DNA of 64,000 nt from Eutreptiella sp. 'Long Island Sound 2002'. Lineage: Eukaryota; Euglenozoa; Euglenophyceae; Eutreptiales; Eutreptiaceae. This document shows positions 1-8,977 of the stretch, one piece after another. Under the pieces are notes generated by a model, which was not told where the DNA came from, made no database searches, and worked only from the letters and a program-made list of their open reading frames with translations. Position numbers and translations under genes: made by a program. Positions within the stretch are counted from its first letter, which is position 1. Each line of letters starts with the position of its first letter. The DNA lies in NCBI GenBank assembly GCA_964036045.1, contig OZ038382.1:150238961-150302960 (forward strand), given 5' to 3'.

Positions 1-490
1 TTGGCCCACGGAAAATCCCAAAATGCCTTGAAAAGGGGCCACTTTGGGAGCAAAATAGGGTGAAAAATGGGTCAAAAACGTGTTTTTCCAAAAGTGATCG
101 TGGACCGTTGGGGGTGCACAAACAAATGAAATGAGCCCATTTTGAGCTCGTTTTGACCGAGTGTACCCCCTTCCGCCACATGTATGCACCAAGTTGTGCC
201 CTTCGCACGTATGTTTGCACCCACTATGTACGGCCTATTACACAGCGGATCGAACTCGAGGCATAGGAAAGTGCGTGTTGGGGAAACCAACACGCAAGCG
301 CAGCACCCAATGTGTATTACGCATTATATACTTGGGCCGCAAGCAAGGGAGGGGCATAGTCCATATCAACGGACGCTGCTTCCAAAGCACGGTGCACCCA
401 GGATTCAGCCAACACCTGCCTACGATCCCACAGCGCATTGATGCATTCCACAATGAATCACGCACAACCCACGCCACACCCATGGGGGTG
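1..490 (-). pseudogene. Fragment of the multicopy unidentified gene family, fused to an inverted-repeat arm
   Basis: Bases 1-200 match the inverted-repeat unit found again at 2883-3325 (phrases such as 'gtcaaaaacg.gtttttccaaaa' and 'agcccattttgagc'). Reading minus from about 480 to 210, the translation runs into the segment VSPTRTFLCLEFDPLCN, nearly the same as the start of the frame at 5193-4282 (VSPTRTFLCLVFDLLCN). The preceding residues (about 480-300) include NPGCTVLWKQRPL and may represent further upstream sequence of that family, but a frame change is needed to join them. This is a broken partial copy. I do not recognise the family. Confidence 0.4.
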
Positions 491-504
491 AGGTAGCCAC
501 TTCT

Positions 505-875
505 ACCGAGATTGTTGTGTATTGCTACATAACCCCTACATTCTCGGGGGTCTCCAACAAAGGGGAGAAAATCAGGTGTGGCTGCCTCACCCTTGCCTTT
601 TTGGGGGCCCAAAAGAGGGCAGAATGGCTACGTAACCCCTGCGGTCTCGAGAGTCCCCAAAACGGGGTTGAATAAAGGCCCTCACCGGGCCGGTCGAAAA
701 AAGCTCCTAAGGGCGGTCCTTGACAAAAAAAAAATATGGGTCCCAAAGGACCACCCCAATCAGAAGTGGCCCACAAGTGGGCCCAATGGCTACATAAGCC
801 CGGCTGTCTGGGGGGGGGGGTCCCTAATGCTTCAGAGCGGGGGACAAGATAAAGAGTGGCCAACAAGTGGCCCAA
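505..875. repeat. Degenerate copies of the 85-bp satellite
   Basis: About four diverged units share the phrases 'ggctacgtaacccctgcggtctcg', 'ttcagagcggggg' and 'agtggcccacaagtgggc' with the regular array at 7481-8236. As at 7481-8440, the satellite is followed directly by the AT-rich CCTAGT block, so the two repeats travel together. Confidence 0.6.
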
Positions 876-884
876 GTTCTAAAG

Positions 885-1290
885 CCTAGGTCTTTTTTTT
901 TGGAGGTTCTGAAACCTAGTCAAAAAAAATTCTTTTTTTACTAGGTTCCCGATACCTAGTAAAAACTAGTGAACCTAGTAAACTGGTAGCTAGTAAAAAA
1001 AAATTAAAGAAAATTTTACTAGGTTTTACTGCAGGCCCAACAAACTACCGCAAATGTAATGCGGTGTGCAAAACATAAATGTGGTGTGTGTCAGAAGAGG
1101 GCATTTGGTGAAACCTAGTATGCACGTAGCAAAACCTAGTAAAATGTAGCAAAACCTAGTTAAAAAAAGGTTTTTACTAGGTAAAAAAAGCAAAATTTTT
1201 AAAAAAAATTTCCTTACTAGGTTACTAGGTAGTGACAAATTTGGACTTGAATTTGAACAAAAAACACCAGGTTTATGGGGGGGGGGGGTC
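885..1290. repeat. AT-rich CCTAGT/ACTAGG hairpin block (copy 1)
   Basis: Repeated short inverted motifs (AACCTAGT + A-run, T-run + ACTAGGTT) alternate over about 400 bases, each able to fold into a hairpin of 30-50 bases. The same block occurs at 8237-8440. It ends near a run of G at 1278-1288. There is no coding signal. Confidence 0.6.
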
Positions 1291-1443
1291 AACGGTAGGT
1301 GGTATTTATGTTTAAGGGCATGGTGCCCCCTGGTCTATTCCAGGCCACTTGTGTAAGTGGCGCCCCACCCGGGCCAAACCGTGTATTGCAAGGTCAGAAA
1401 AATAAAATGAGGCTCAAGAAAAGAAGGAGCTTTTATATCCTAA
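1291..1443. other. Spacer without recognisable feature
   Basis: I see no gene, repeat or RNA signal between the CCTAGT block and the foldback arm. Confidence 0.5.
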
Positions 1444-1729
1444 ATATTACTACACCCCTCTCCCCTTAAATTTAGCTGGCAAGCAACAAGCAACAACAAG
1501 CACGTCTCCGTGCCGTTTTGGCCATTGCACGTTCCCACCGCCCCGGGCCGCCACCGGTGAGTTTTTGGCTCAAAACTTGGATTTGGCAAGGCCACCACCT
1601 AGGCTCCAAGATGGCTACATGGGGAAAAGATCCGAAGCGTTGGGACGGAGCAATGGCCAAAACGGCACGGAGACGTGTTGTTGTTGCTTGTTGTTAGCTA
1701 AATTTAAGGGGAGAGGGGTGTAGTAATAT
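1444..1729. repeat. Foldback element with ~80-bp inverted arms
   Basis: Bases 1444-1528 (atattactacacccctctcc ... gccattgc) are the reverse complement of 1650-1729 (gcaatggcc ... ggagaggggtgtagtaatat), separated by about 120 bases. Only the right arm is present in the duplicate copy at about 4174-4253, so the left arm at 1444-1528 was created by an inverted duplication or by insertion. Confidence 0.75.
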
Positions 1730-2547
1730 ACATATATGAGGTGCACACACGTGTGCTTTATATGAAGTCGCAAAACACGCGCTTGTAGATGAGGTCCGAC
1801 TTCTTATCTTTGTATGTGGGTTGTGCAGAGGGAGGGTTGTGCTTGCACATGTTGCGAAGCATGCCTGTGGTCTTTTCTTCCAACTCTTTGATTAGATTTT
1901 TGTCATACTCCAATTTCCCAGAGGCATCTTTGGGGTAATGCTGTGGAACAAAAAACTCTTGACCACGGATCCCCACCTTTGGACGGACCTCATCTACAGA
2001 AGGCGGCTTGTCAACCACAAGCCGGTCACCCAAGGCGAATGCCAACACAATGCATGCCAGTGTGGCAGTAAATTGCACTCTCCATTTGCGCAATGCCACA
2101 CATATCTCCGAGGGACAGAAACCGGAAGCATGCATGGCACATTGATAAACTCCACTTTCAGGGCACGTGATGTGGGTTGTGTCGTCGCAAAAAAAGCACG
2201 ACGAACGGCTGGGTGAACAATAGGGCGTAGCATACATCCGTGCCAAGGCCCAAGTGAGTGTGGTCTCAATAGGGGGGGCATGCGGAGAATTGCGATAGTG
2301 CAAAGCTGCCTTTGCAATCTCACGCAACAACCACAATCTGTCTTGTGGAAGTTGGATGCTACCGCTGACAACACGCCTAGACAAAAGGCAATGTAGCATC
2401 ACAAGGCGGGCAGGATGGCAGCTCACACCGTCATCCTGATGTAGGAAGGTGGAGTAGAGGGGGGCTATCGCAAAAGCTACACTGCCAAACTCACCCAAAA
2501 ACTTGTCCCACCTCTTCTGCGCCCTTGCCTCAATGCTTTCTCGTTCG
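1535..2547. repeat. Direct duplication, copy A (1,013 bp)
   Basis: The stretch corresponds base for base, at a constant offset of 2,524, to 4059-5071. I saw no difference in the lines I compared. It stops exactly where the N gap starts, so the length of the original copy is unknown and an assembly artefact is possible. Confidence 0.85.
1758..2547 (-). CDS. Unidentified multicopy protein, copy cut by the N gap
   Basis: This minus-strand frame is identical in translation to the C-terminal 263 residues or so of the frame at 5193-4282. It contains the Cys/His stretch CFFCDDTTHITC and ends in KRVFCDFI. Its N-terminal part falls in the N gap. I do not recognise the family. It may be an exon of a host gene or part of a mobile element. 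Confidence 0.45.
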
Positions 2548-2747
2548 NNNNNNNNNNNNNNNNNNNNNNNNNNNNNNNNNNNNNNNNNNNNNNNNNNNNN
2601 NNNNNNNNNNNNNNNNNNNNNNNNNNNNNNNNNNNNNNNNNNNNNNNNNNNNNNNNNNNNNNNNNNNNNNNNNNNNNNNNNNNNNNNNNNNNNNNNNNNN
2701 NNNNNNNNNNNNNNNNNNNNNNNNNNNNNNNNNNNNNNNNNNNNNNN
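2548..2747. other. Assembly gap (200 N)
   Basis: Exactly 200 unknown bases, a value often used as a fixed-size scaffold gap. Reading frames drawn through it have no meaning. Confidence 0.95.
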
Positions 2748-3570
2748 GTTTTGGGACGAACAATGCGTCAAAAATGGGTCAAAAACGCGTTTTTCCAAAA
2801 ATGATTCTGGACCATTTACGATGCTCAAACAAGTGTTTTGAGCCCATTTTGAGCCCGTGGCGACGTGTTTTGGCCCTTGAAAAAACCCCAAATGCCTTGA
2901 AAATGGGCCATTTTAGGGACCAAAAATGGGTCAAAAATGGGTCAAAAACGCGTTTTTCCAAAAGTGATCCCGGACCATTTGGGATGCTCAAACAAGTGTT
3001 TTTAGCCCATTTTGAGCCCGTTTTGACCAAGTTTAGCCCCTTCCACCACATGTATATATATATATCCTCCAATCTACACCCCTCTCCCAACTCTAGGTGG
3101 CTCCACCACACGGCTCTAATGTATGTGCGAAGGGCACAACGTGGTGCATACATGTGGTGGAAGGGGCTAAACTCCGTCAAAACGGGCTCAAAATGGGCTC
3201 AAAACACTTGTTTGAGCATCCGAAATGGTCCACGATCACTTTTGGAAAAACACGTTTTTGACCCATTTTTGACCCAATTTTGGTCCCTAAAATGGCCCAT
3301 TTTCAAGGCATTTTGGGATTTTCCATGAGCCAAAACCCGTCGCCACGGGCTCAAAATGGGCTAAAACCACTTGTTTGAGCATCATAAATAGTCCAGGATC
3401 ATTTTTGGAAAAACGCGTTTTTGACCCATTTTTGACCCATTGTTGGTCCCAAAACGGCCCATTTTCAAGGCTTTTTGGGATTTTCCATGGCCCTAAACGC
3501 GCCACCAAGGGCTCAAAACGCCCCGAAAACACTTGTTTGAGCATCCCAAGTCGTGTGGGAACAACTTTGG
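2748..3570. repeat. Large inverted repeat (foldback) built from 'tcaaaaacgcgtttttcc' units
   Basis: The arms 2883-3053 and 3150-3325 are imperfect inverted copies of each other around a ~96-base centre that contains (TA)n. Further copies of the same unit lie outside in matching orientation (2748-2882 on the left, 3326-3560 on the right). Each unit carries 'tttttggaaaaacgcgtttttgaccc' and 'ttgtttgagcatcc'. A fragment also lies at 1-200. No transposase frame is visible, so it looks like a non-autonomous foldback or MITE-like element. Confidence 0.65.
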
Positions 3571-4058
3571 AAAAAATCTTTTTTTTTGCCCTGGGGACCC
3601 TGGTGGACCCACCGTTGGCCCCCACTGTGCGTGGGCTGGCCGGCCCTCCGGCTCCACCAAGTGACCACTGGTACGGGGGTCTACGTGTCTCGTTGGGCGA
3701 GTCTCAGGCTTGGAAACCATAAAAAGTGGGGGGTTGCGAGTGGACTAGGTGCCCTCGGAATTCGTTTTTGAGCCACGTAGCCCAAGATACGGCCCGTTCT
3801 TGGTTTCGGGGTGCCGGTGCACATGGCGCAGATTTTGGGGCTTTTTGGCGCCTTTTTGGGCCGTTTCTCGGACATATCGTGGAGTTAGAGGGCAACAAAG
3901 GTCCCTTGGTCGCGAGAAAGTCAAGCCGCACGTGGAGTGTAGCAGCCGTTTGCCTTCGTTTGGCTATTTTGAACCCTTACTAGGGCTGTTTTGGGCGAAA
4001 AATGGCTGTTTTTGGCCCAAAGCTGCGCAGATTTGGGAGGGCACCTCCCGACTTGGCG
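3571..4058. other. Non-repeat spacer left of duplication copy B
   Basis: No convincing gene. The frames present are short, and frames on both strands are equally open. The segment 3960-4058 is the ancestral left flank of the unit that was replaced by an inverted arm in copy A. Confidence 0.4.
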
Positions 4059-5071
4059 CCACCGCCCCGGGCCGCCACCGGTGAGTTTTTGGCTCAAAAC
4101 TTGGATTTGGCAAGGCCACCACCTAGGCTCCAAGATGGCTACATGGGGAAAAGATCCGAAGCGTTGGGACGGAGCAATGGCCAAAACGGCACGGAGACGT
4201 GTTGTTGTTGCTTGTTGTTAGCTAAATTTAAGGGGAGAGGGGTGTAGTAATATACATATATGAGGTGCACACACGTGTGCTTTATATGAAGTCGCAAAAC
4301 ACGCGCTTGTAGATGAGGTCCGACTTCTTATCTTTGTATGTGGGTTGTGCAGAGGGAGGGTTGTGCTTGCACATGTTGCGAAGCATGCCTGTGGTCTTTT
4401 CTTCCAACTCTTTGATTAGATTTTTGTCATACTCCAATTTCCCAGAGGCATCTTTGGGGTAATGCTGTGGAACAAAAAACTCTTGACCACGGATCCCCAC
4501 CTTTGGACGGACCTCATCTACAGAAGGCGGCTTGTCAACCACAAGCCGGTCACCCAAGGCGAATGCCAACACAATGCATGCCAGTGTGGCAGTAAATTGC
4601 ACTCTCCATTTGCGCAATGCCACACATATCTCCGAGGGACAGAAACCGGAAGCATGCATGGCACATTGATAAACTCCACTTTCAGGGCACGTGATGTGGG
4701 TTGTGTCGTCGCAAAAAAAGCACGACGAACGGCTGGGTGAACAATAGGGCGTAGCATACATCCGTGCCAAGGCCCAAGTGAGTGTGGTCTCAATAGGGGG
4801 GGCATGCGGAGAATTGCGATAGTGCAAAGCTGCCTTTGCAATCTCACGCAACAACCACAATCTGTCTTGTGGAAGTTGGATGCTACCGCTGACAACACGC
4901 CTAGACAAAAGGCAATGTAGCATCACAAGGCGGGCAGGATGGCAGCTCACACCGTCATCCTGATGTAGGAAGGTGGAGTAGAGGGGGGCTATCGCAAAAG
5001 CTACACTGCCAAACTCACCCAAAAACTTGTCCCACCTCTTCTGCGCCCTTGCCTCAATGCTTTCTCGTTCG
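4059..5071. repeat. Direct duplication, copy B (1,013 bp)
   Basis: Matches 1535-2547 at a constant offset of 2,524. Unlike copy A it continues without a gap into 5072-5210, so it keeps the upstream part of the encoded frame. Confidence 0.85.
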
Positions 5072-5193
5072 GCAATGAGGTTCACTATTGCCAACTCCTC
5101 GGTGTTTGCACCCGCTATGTACGGCTTGTTACACAGCAGATCGAACACGAGGCACAAGAAAGTACGTGTTGGGGAAACCAACAAGCGCAGCAC
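4282..5193 (-). CDS. Unidentified multicopy protein, most complete copy (~303 codons)
   Basis: An open minus-strand frame of about 303 codons. The frame opens at a GTG. The first in-frame ATG codes for the Met of MLHCLL, well inside, so this is more likely an internal exon or a 5'-truncated copy than a full gene. Visible features are a charged segment (RESIEARAQKRWDKFLGEF), a Cys/His-rich centre (CFFCDDTTHITC, CAMHASGFC), a hydrophobic stretch (LACIVLAFALG) that could be one membrane segment, and a Lys-rich tail. A second copy lies at 2547-1758 and a diverged N-terminal piece at 1-490. I assign no function. Confidence 0.4.
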   Translation of the reverse strand: MLRLLVSPTRTFLCLVFDLLCNKPYIAGANTEELAIVNLIAERESIEARAQKRWDKFLGEFGSVAFAIAPLYSTFLHQDDGVSCHPARLVMLHCLLSRRVVSGSIQLPQDRLWLLREIAKAALHYRNSPHAPPIETTLTWALARMYATPYCSPSRSSCFFCDDTTHITCPESGVYQCAMHASGFCPSEICVALRKWRVQFTATLACIVLAFALGDRLVVDKPPSVDEVRPKVGIRGQEFFVPQHYPKDASGKLEYDKNLIKELEEKTTGMLRNMCKHNPPSAQPTYKDKKSDLIYKRVFCDFI

Positions 5194-5204
5194 GCAATGT
5201 GAAT

Positions 5205-5275
5205 TGCGCGGGGGGCAGAATCAGAAGTGGCCCACTTGTGGGCAAGGTGGCTACGTAACCACGTGGCTACGGACA
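5205..5275. repeat. Solitary 85-bp satellite unit
   Basis: 'ggggggcagaatcagaagtg', 'gcccacttgtgggcaaggtg' and 'gctacgtaac' match the unit of the 7481-8236 array. Confidence 0.75.
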
Positions 5276-6229
5276 CACAAAGACTGTTCCTCCTTCTAAG
5301 TCCCGAGCAAATGTGGAATTATCAATAAATGGTTGACACCAACGAAAGCAGGCCACAAATGGCACCAAAAAATGAATCATCGCGGAGTGGACAGTGTCAA
5401 AGCCCTGCCCAACATACGCACTGTCAACTGCTGGAGAAATCAAAAGACACGGGCCCGACAGATCAATGCAATTGAGCATACATGATAGCGCGGAATAAAA
5501 TGTGGCTCAGCGAAAAAAAGCAAACCTGTGCCCAAACTACTCACTGCACATTGGACTCTGGGCATACCTGGTAAACTCAAAATGACAGACACATTCACCT
5601 GAGCTCTGCAGGGCCCAAGAAAAGTAACAGAACATGTCAGGACCAAATCAAGGGTACATATGGCATCTGGACTTTGCAGCGCATGTCATGGACTGGTAAA
5701 AAAATAGCAAGTGAACGGAGGATTTGGGGCCCATAGACACAAACCTGGCACCGTATATGCACCAAAATTGTGAACAAACTCGACAGTTGCTACACTGTGT
5801 CAACGAGGGACGTACCAAAAGAAATGCCATAGCACAATGTTGTGCTGATACAACCAAATTCACACAGGGACAGTACTGCACTGTTGAGATGAAAGCAACA
5901 CTGGGCACCACCAGGACGCATGCAAATTGGCCTGAAAAAGCATGTTGGGCTCTGCAGAGCCCAGCACTACAAAATTGTTCATATTTGGGGGTAAATCAAG
6001 CAAATCTGGCACGCTGGGCTCTGCAGAGCCCAGCTCAGTGCAAATTAAAACAATGACAGTCAAATTCAACCACAAACACGTACAGCGGCAAAGAGGACAC
6101 ATCATTCACCGTCCCACAGGCCCAGTCACATCAGGCGCTCACAACACCAGCACAGTAACACAATTTGTGTCTTTGGTTGTACGTCCGGTATGGTCCGACG
6201 ACAGTCATGATCCAGCGGTATGTGGGGCC
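5276..6229. other. No gene seen; contains two identical palindromes
   Basis: No frame is longer than about 110 codons and none resembles a known family. The only notable structure is the palindrome TGGGCTCTGCAGAGCCCA, present at 5946-5963 and again at 6015-6032. Confidence 0.5.
5946..6033. repeat. Pair of perfect 18-20 bp palindromes
   Basis: TGGGCTCTGCAGAGCCCA occurs at 5946-5963, and CTGGGCTCTGCAGAGCCCAG at 6014-6033, 68-69 bases apart. Each is fully self-complementary. A related half-site (gagctctgcagggccc) lies near 5600. The role is unknown. They could be protein-binding sites or tips of a small mobile element. Confidence 0.6.
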
Positions 6230-7460
6230 TCCAGTCACTTGCTGTTGCTCTTGCCGTTGCTGTTGGATAAGCCAACCCGGACACCACGTTGCAGGGTGGC
6301 CTGGAGGCCGTCAACTGCCCTTTTTTTCTGCGATGGGGACGCCGCAGCGGCTGCCGTTGCCAATTTATCCTCCTCTTGTTTCCTCTTGCGATTTGCTCGC
6401 TCGTCCTCTTTCACCTTTTTCTCCTTCTCCTTCTCCTCCTTTTTAAGTTGCCGCTCCCGTGCCTCCTCTTGCTTCCGCAACTCGCGCTCAACCTTCTCCT
6501 GCTCCTTCTGCCGCTGTTTATCGGTTCTCCCTTTTGGTTTGGGAGTTTGCGGATCCGGCACCTCCTCAACTTCTGACTCACTATTGTCCGCGGCAGCTGC
6601 TTGGTCAGGGGACTCCTACTGCTGGAATAGCGGCTGCCCGGTGCTTGCCCAGTGCATGACACTCCGGCACTCAACATCCTCCTCCGTGTCCCCTTTCCGG
6701 ACGCTTGTCTTCAGCAGGTTCACCACATCAGTTGCATTGTAAGGACCATCAGATAATACACCCCATGCGCAACTCAAAGGGACAGACAAGTGAATACATC
6801 CCAAACCGATCAGGTCGGGCCGGAGACCATAGTACCCACAGGTAGCGCGATGCATCACCATCCATGTGCGTGTCGTCCGAGTCGTCGTTGGGGTCCTCCA
6901 GCAAATTCACCAACCACCACAGAATAGCCAGACCCAGCCACAGACCTTCAGTGAACGACTTTTGTGTGAGGAAGTGCGGCACTGCAGGGCCCAGCCCATG
7001 GGTCTTCACGAGCAACAGAGTCGACTGCTCGAACAAATACGGCTCTTCTCGGCGTCCCAGATGGTAGACAGCCATGCGCAAAGCCGTTGGGTACAAATCT
7101 TCCACTTGCGAACGTAAGTGTTGTGCCACAGCGACCAAATCCCCATGGTGTCCATGAAAGGCGCCAAGTACCCCTTGAGACAGCACACGCACGATCTGCG
7201 CACCAGGGATCCACCCTCCTCGCCGCGGGACTTCAACAATGACGAGATTGTACTTCAGCATTTTGATCTCATTGGCACTGCGGTCACCGATCCACCGTAC
7301 GCCCAAATTTCACCGGATTCTGATCCCTTGCCGACATTGACCTTTGCCACATCGCCACCACACACCTCAACGGCCGGGTTCAACACTGGTCTCACAAGTC
7401 TCACATGTGCTTCGACATCTTCTTGATCGCTGACCCACAAACTTGCCTTCAACAACGCCT
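6230..7460 (-). pseudogene. Broken coiled-coil protein gene, family not recognised
   Basis: Reading minus, protein-like sequence runs from about 7460 to 6235 in segments that need frame changes near 7265 and 6775 and meet an in-frame TAG at 6618-6616. Segments in order are VEAHVRLVRPVLNPAVEV, then EVPRRGGWIPGAQIVRVLSQ and an aromatic-rich stretch (GLWLGLAILWWLVNLLEDP), then NATDVVNLLKTSVRKG, and after the TAG a highly charged Lys/Glu/Arg helix of about 70 residues (RQKEQEKVERELRKQEEARE) that should form a coiled coil. It ends at a TGA near 6235. Introns instead of frameshifts cannot be excluded. The region abuts the 85-bp satellite. I do not assign a function. Confidence 0.4.
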
Positions 7461-7480
7461 TGGAGCGGTGGCCACAGCGT

Positions 7481-8236
7481 GCCGCCTCGGGAATCCCCTC
7501 CGCTTCAGAGCGGGGGGTAGAATCAGAAGTGGCCCACTTGTGGGCAAGGTGGCTACGTAACCCCTGCCGCCTCGGGGATCCCCTCCGCTTCAGAGCGGGG
7601 GGCAGAATCAGAAGTGGCCCACTTGTGGGCAAGGTGGCTACATAACCCCTGCCGCCTCGGGGATCCCCTCCGCTTCAGAGCGGGGGGCAGAATCAGAAGT
7701 GGCCCACTTGTGGGCAAGGTGGCTACGTAACCCCTGCCGCCTCGGGGATCCCCTCCGCTTCAGAGCGGGGGGCAGAATCAGAAGTGGCCCACTTGTGGGC
7801 AAGGTGGCTACGTAACCCCTGCCGCCTCGGGGATCCCCTCCGCTTCAGAGCGGGGGGTAGAATCAGAAGTGGCCCACTTGTGGGCAAGGTGGCTACATAA
7901 CCCCTGCCGCCTCGGGGATCCCCTCCGCTTCAGAGCGGGGGGCAGAATCAGAAGTGGCCCACTTGTGGGCAAGGTGGCTACGTAACCCCTGCCGCCTCGG
8001 GGATCCCCTCCGCTTCAGAGCGGGGGGCAGAATCAGAAGTGGCCCACTTGTGGGCAAGGTGGCTACGTAACCCCTGCCGCCTCGGGAATCCCCTCCGCTT
8101 CAGAGCGGGGGGCAGAATCAGAAGTGGCCCACTTGTGGGCAAGGTGGCTACGTAACCCCTGCCGCCTCGGGGATCCCCTCCGCTTCAGAGCGGGGGGCAG
8201 AATCAGAAGTGGCCCACAAGTGGGCAAGGTGGCTAC
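7481..8236. repeat. 85-bp satellite array, nine copies
   Basis: Units starting with 'gccgcctcgg' begin at 7481, 7566, 7651, 7736, 7821, 7906, 7991, 8076 and 8161, a strict 85-base period with only a few substitutions (for example cgtaac/cataac and gggaatc/ggggatc). Each unit contains the near-palindrome TGGCCCACTTGTGGGC and the hairpin-forming CCGCTTCAGAGCGG. The last unit is cut at 'ggtggctaccc' and runs directly into the CCTAGT block. Confidence 0.95.
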
Positions 8237-8440
8237 CCAGTAACCTAGTAAAAAAAAAAACTTTTTTTTCACTAGGTTCCGAAACCCAGTAAAAAAAAAA
8301 ACTTTTGTTTTTACTAGGTTTTGAAACCTAGTATAAAAAAACTTTTTTTTTACTAGGTTCCCAATACCTGGTAAAAAACTAGTGAACCTAGTAAACTGTT
8401 ACCTAGTTGAAAAAAAAGATTTACTAGGTTTCACTACAGA
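8237..8440. repeat. AT-rich CCTAGT/ACTAGG hairpin block (copy 2)
   Basis: At least four consecutive inverted pairs of AACCTAGT-A(n) and T(n)-ACTAGGTT, each folding to a hairpin with a pure A/T stem. Same family and same position relative to the satellite as 885-1290. Confidence 0.7.
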
Positions 8441-8650
8441 CCCGTCAGAAGAGAGGGTCCTGAGGAGTGGTGAAAAGGGGGGGGGGGCATGGGGGGCTAA
8501 TTGAGAAACAGAAAAAGAGATTGGGATACGGGGCATAGGGCAGGCATAGGAATACTGCAGAAAGGGGAAAAGCTGCTGTCCTTGGTATGCCCTGGTCTTT
8601 GAAATCCCCCAAAAAAGGTGCTGGTGATTGAATGAAGCACACAGCCATAC

Positions 8651-8977
8651 CAAGATGTTGTCGGGTTTTAGATCTGCGTGCAGGATCTGGTTATCCTTCA
8701 AGTGCTTGAGGGCAATCATCAATTGCTTGGTGTACAGCTTGGTGGCCTCCAGTGTGATGCCCACCTCCTTCCCATTGGTCTTCCCGTACTTCTTGAGCAG
8801 CTCCCGCATGTTCAGCTTCATCGGCTCAAAAGCAATGCACAAATGGTTCTTGTGTTCGAAGCATCCCAAATAGCGCACACAGTGCTTCTTCTGGTGCTTA
8901 TCTTTCTCCATGAGCAGCTTGACAATCTCCATCTCCTTCATGCCACATTTGGCCATGTGCTCATTACTGCGAAGCAC
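8651..8977 (-). CDS. PRP4: PRP4 kinase exon 7 (N-lobe to catalytic loop)
   Basis: Acceptor gtgcag|GTGCTT and donor TTG|GTATGG, phase 0. It encodes VLRSNEHMAKCGMKEMEIVK, the hinge region (HLCIAFEPMKLNMRELLKKY) and the catalytic loop ILHADLKPDNIL. It lines up with known PRP4 kinases through this segment. Confidence 0.9.

Noticed and set aside
2503-3328. Frames crossing the N gap
   Set aside because: The gap has unknown content and probably a placeholder length, so reading through it is meaningless.
7481-8236. CRISPR-like array
   Set aside because: The whole 85-bp unit repeats with no unique spacers, in a eukaryotic context. It is a satellite.
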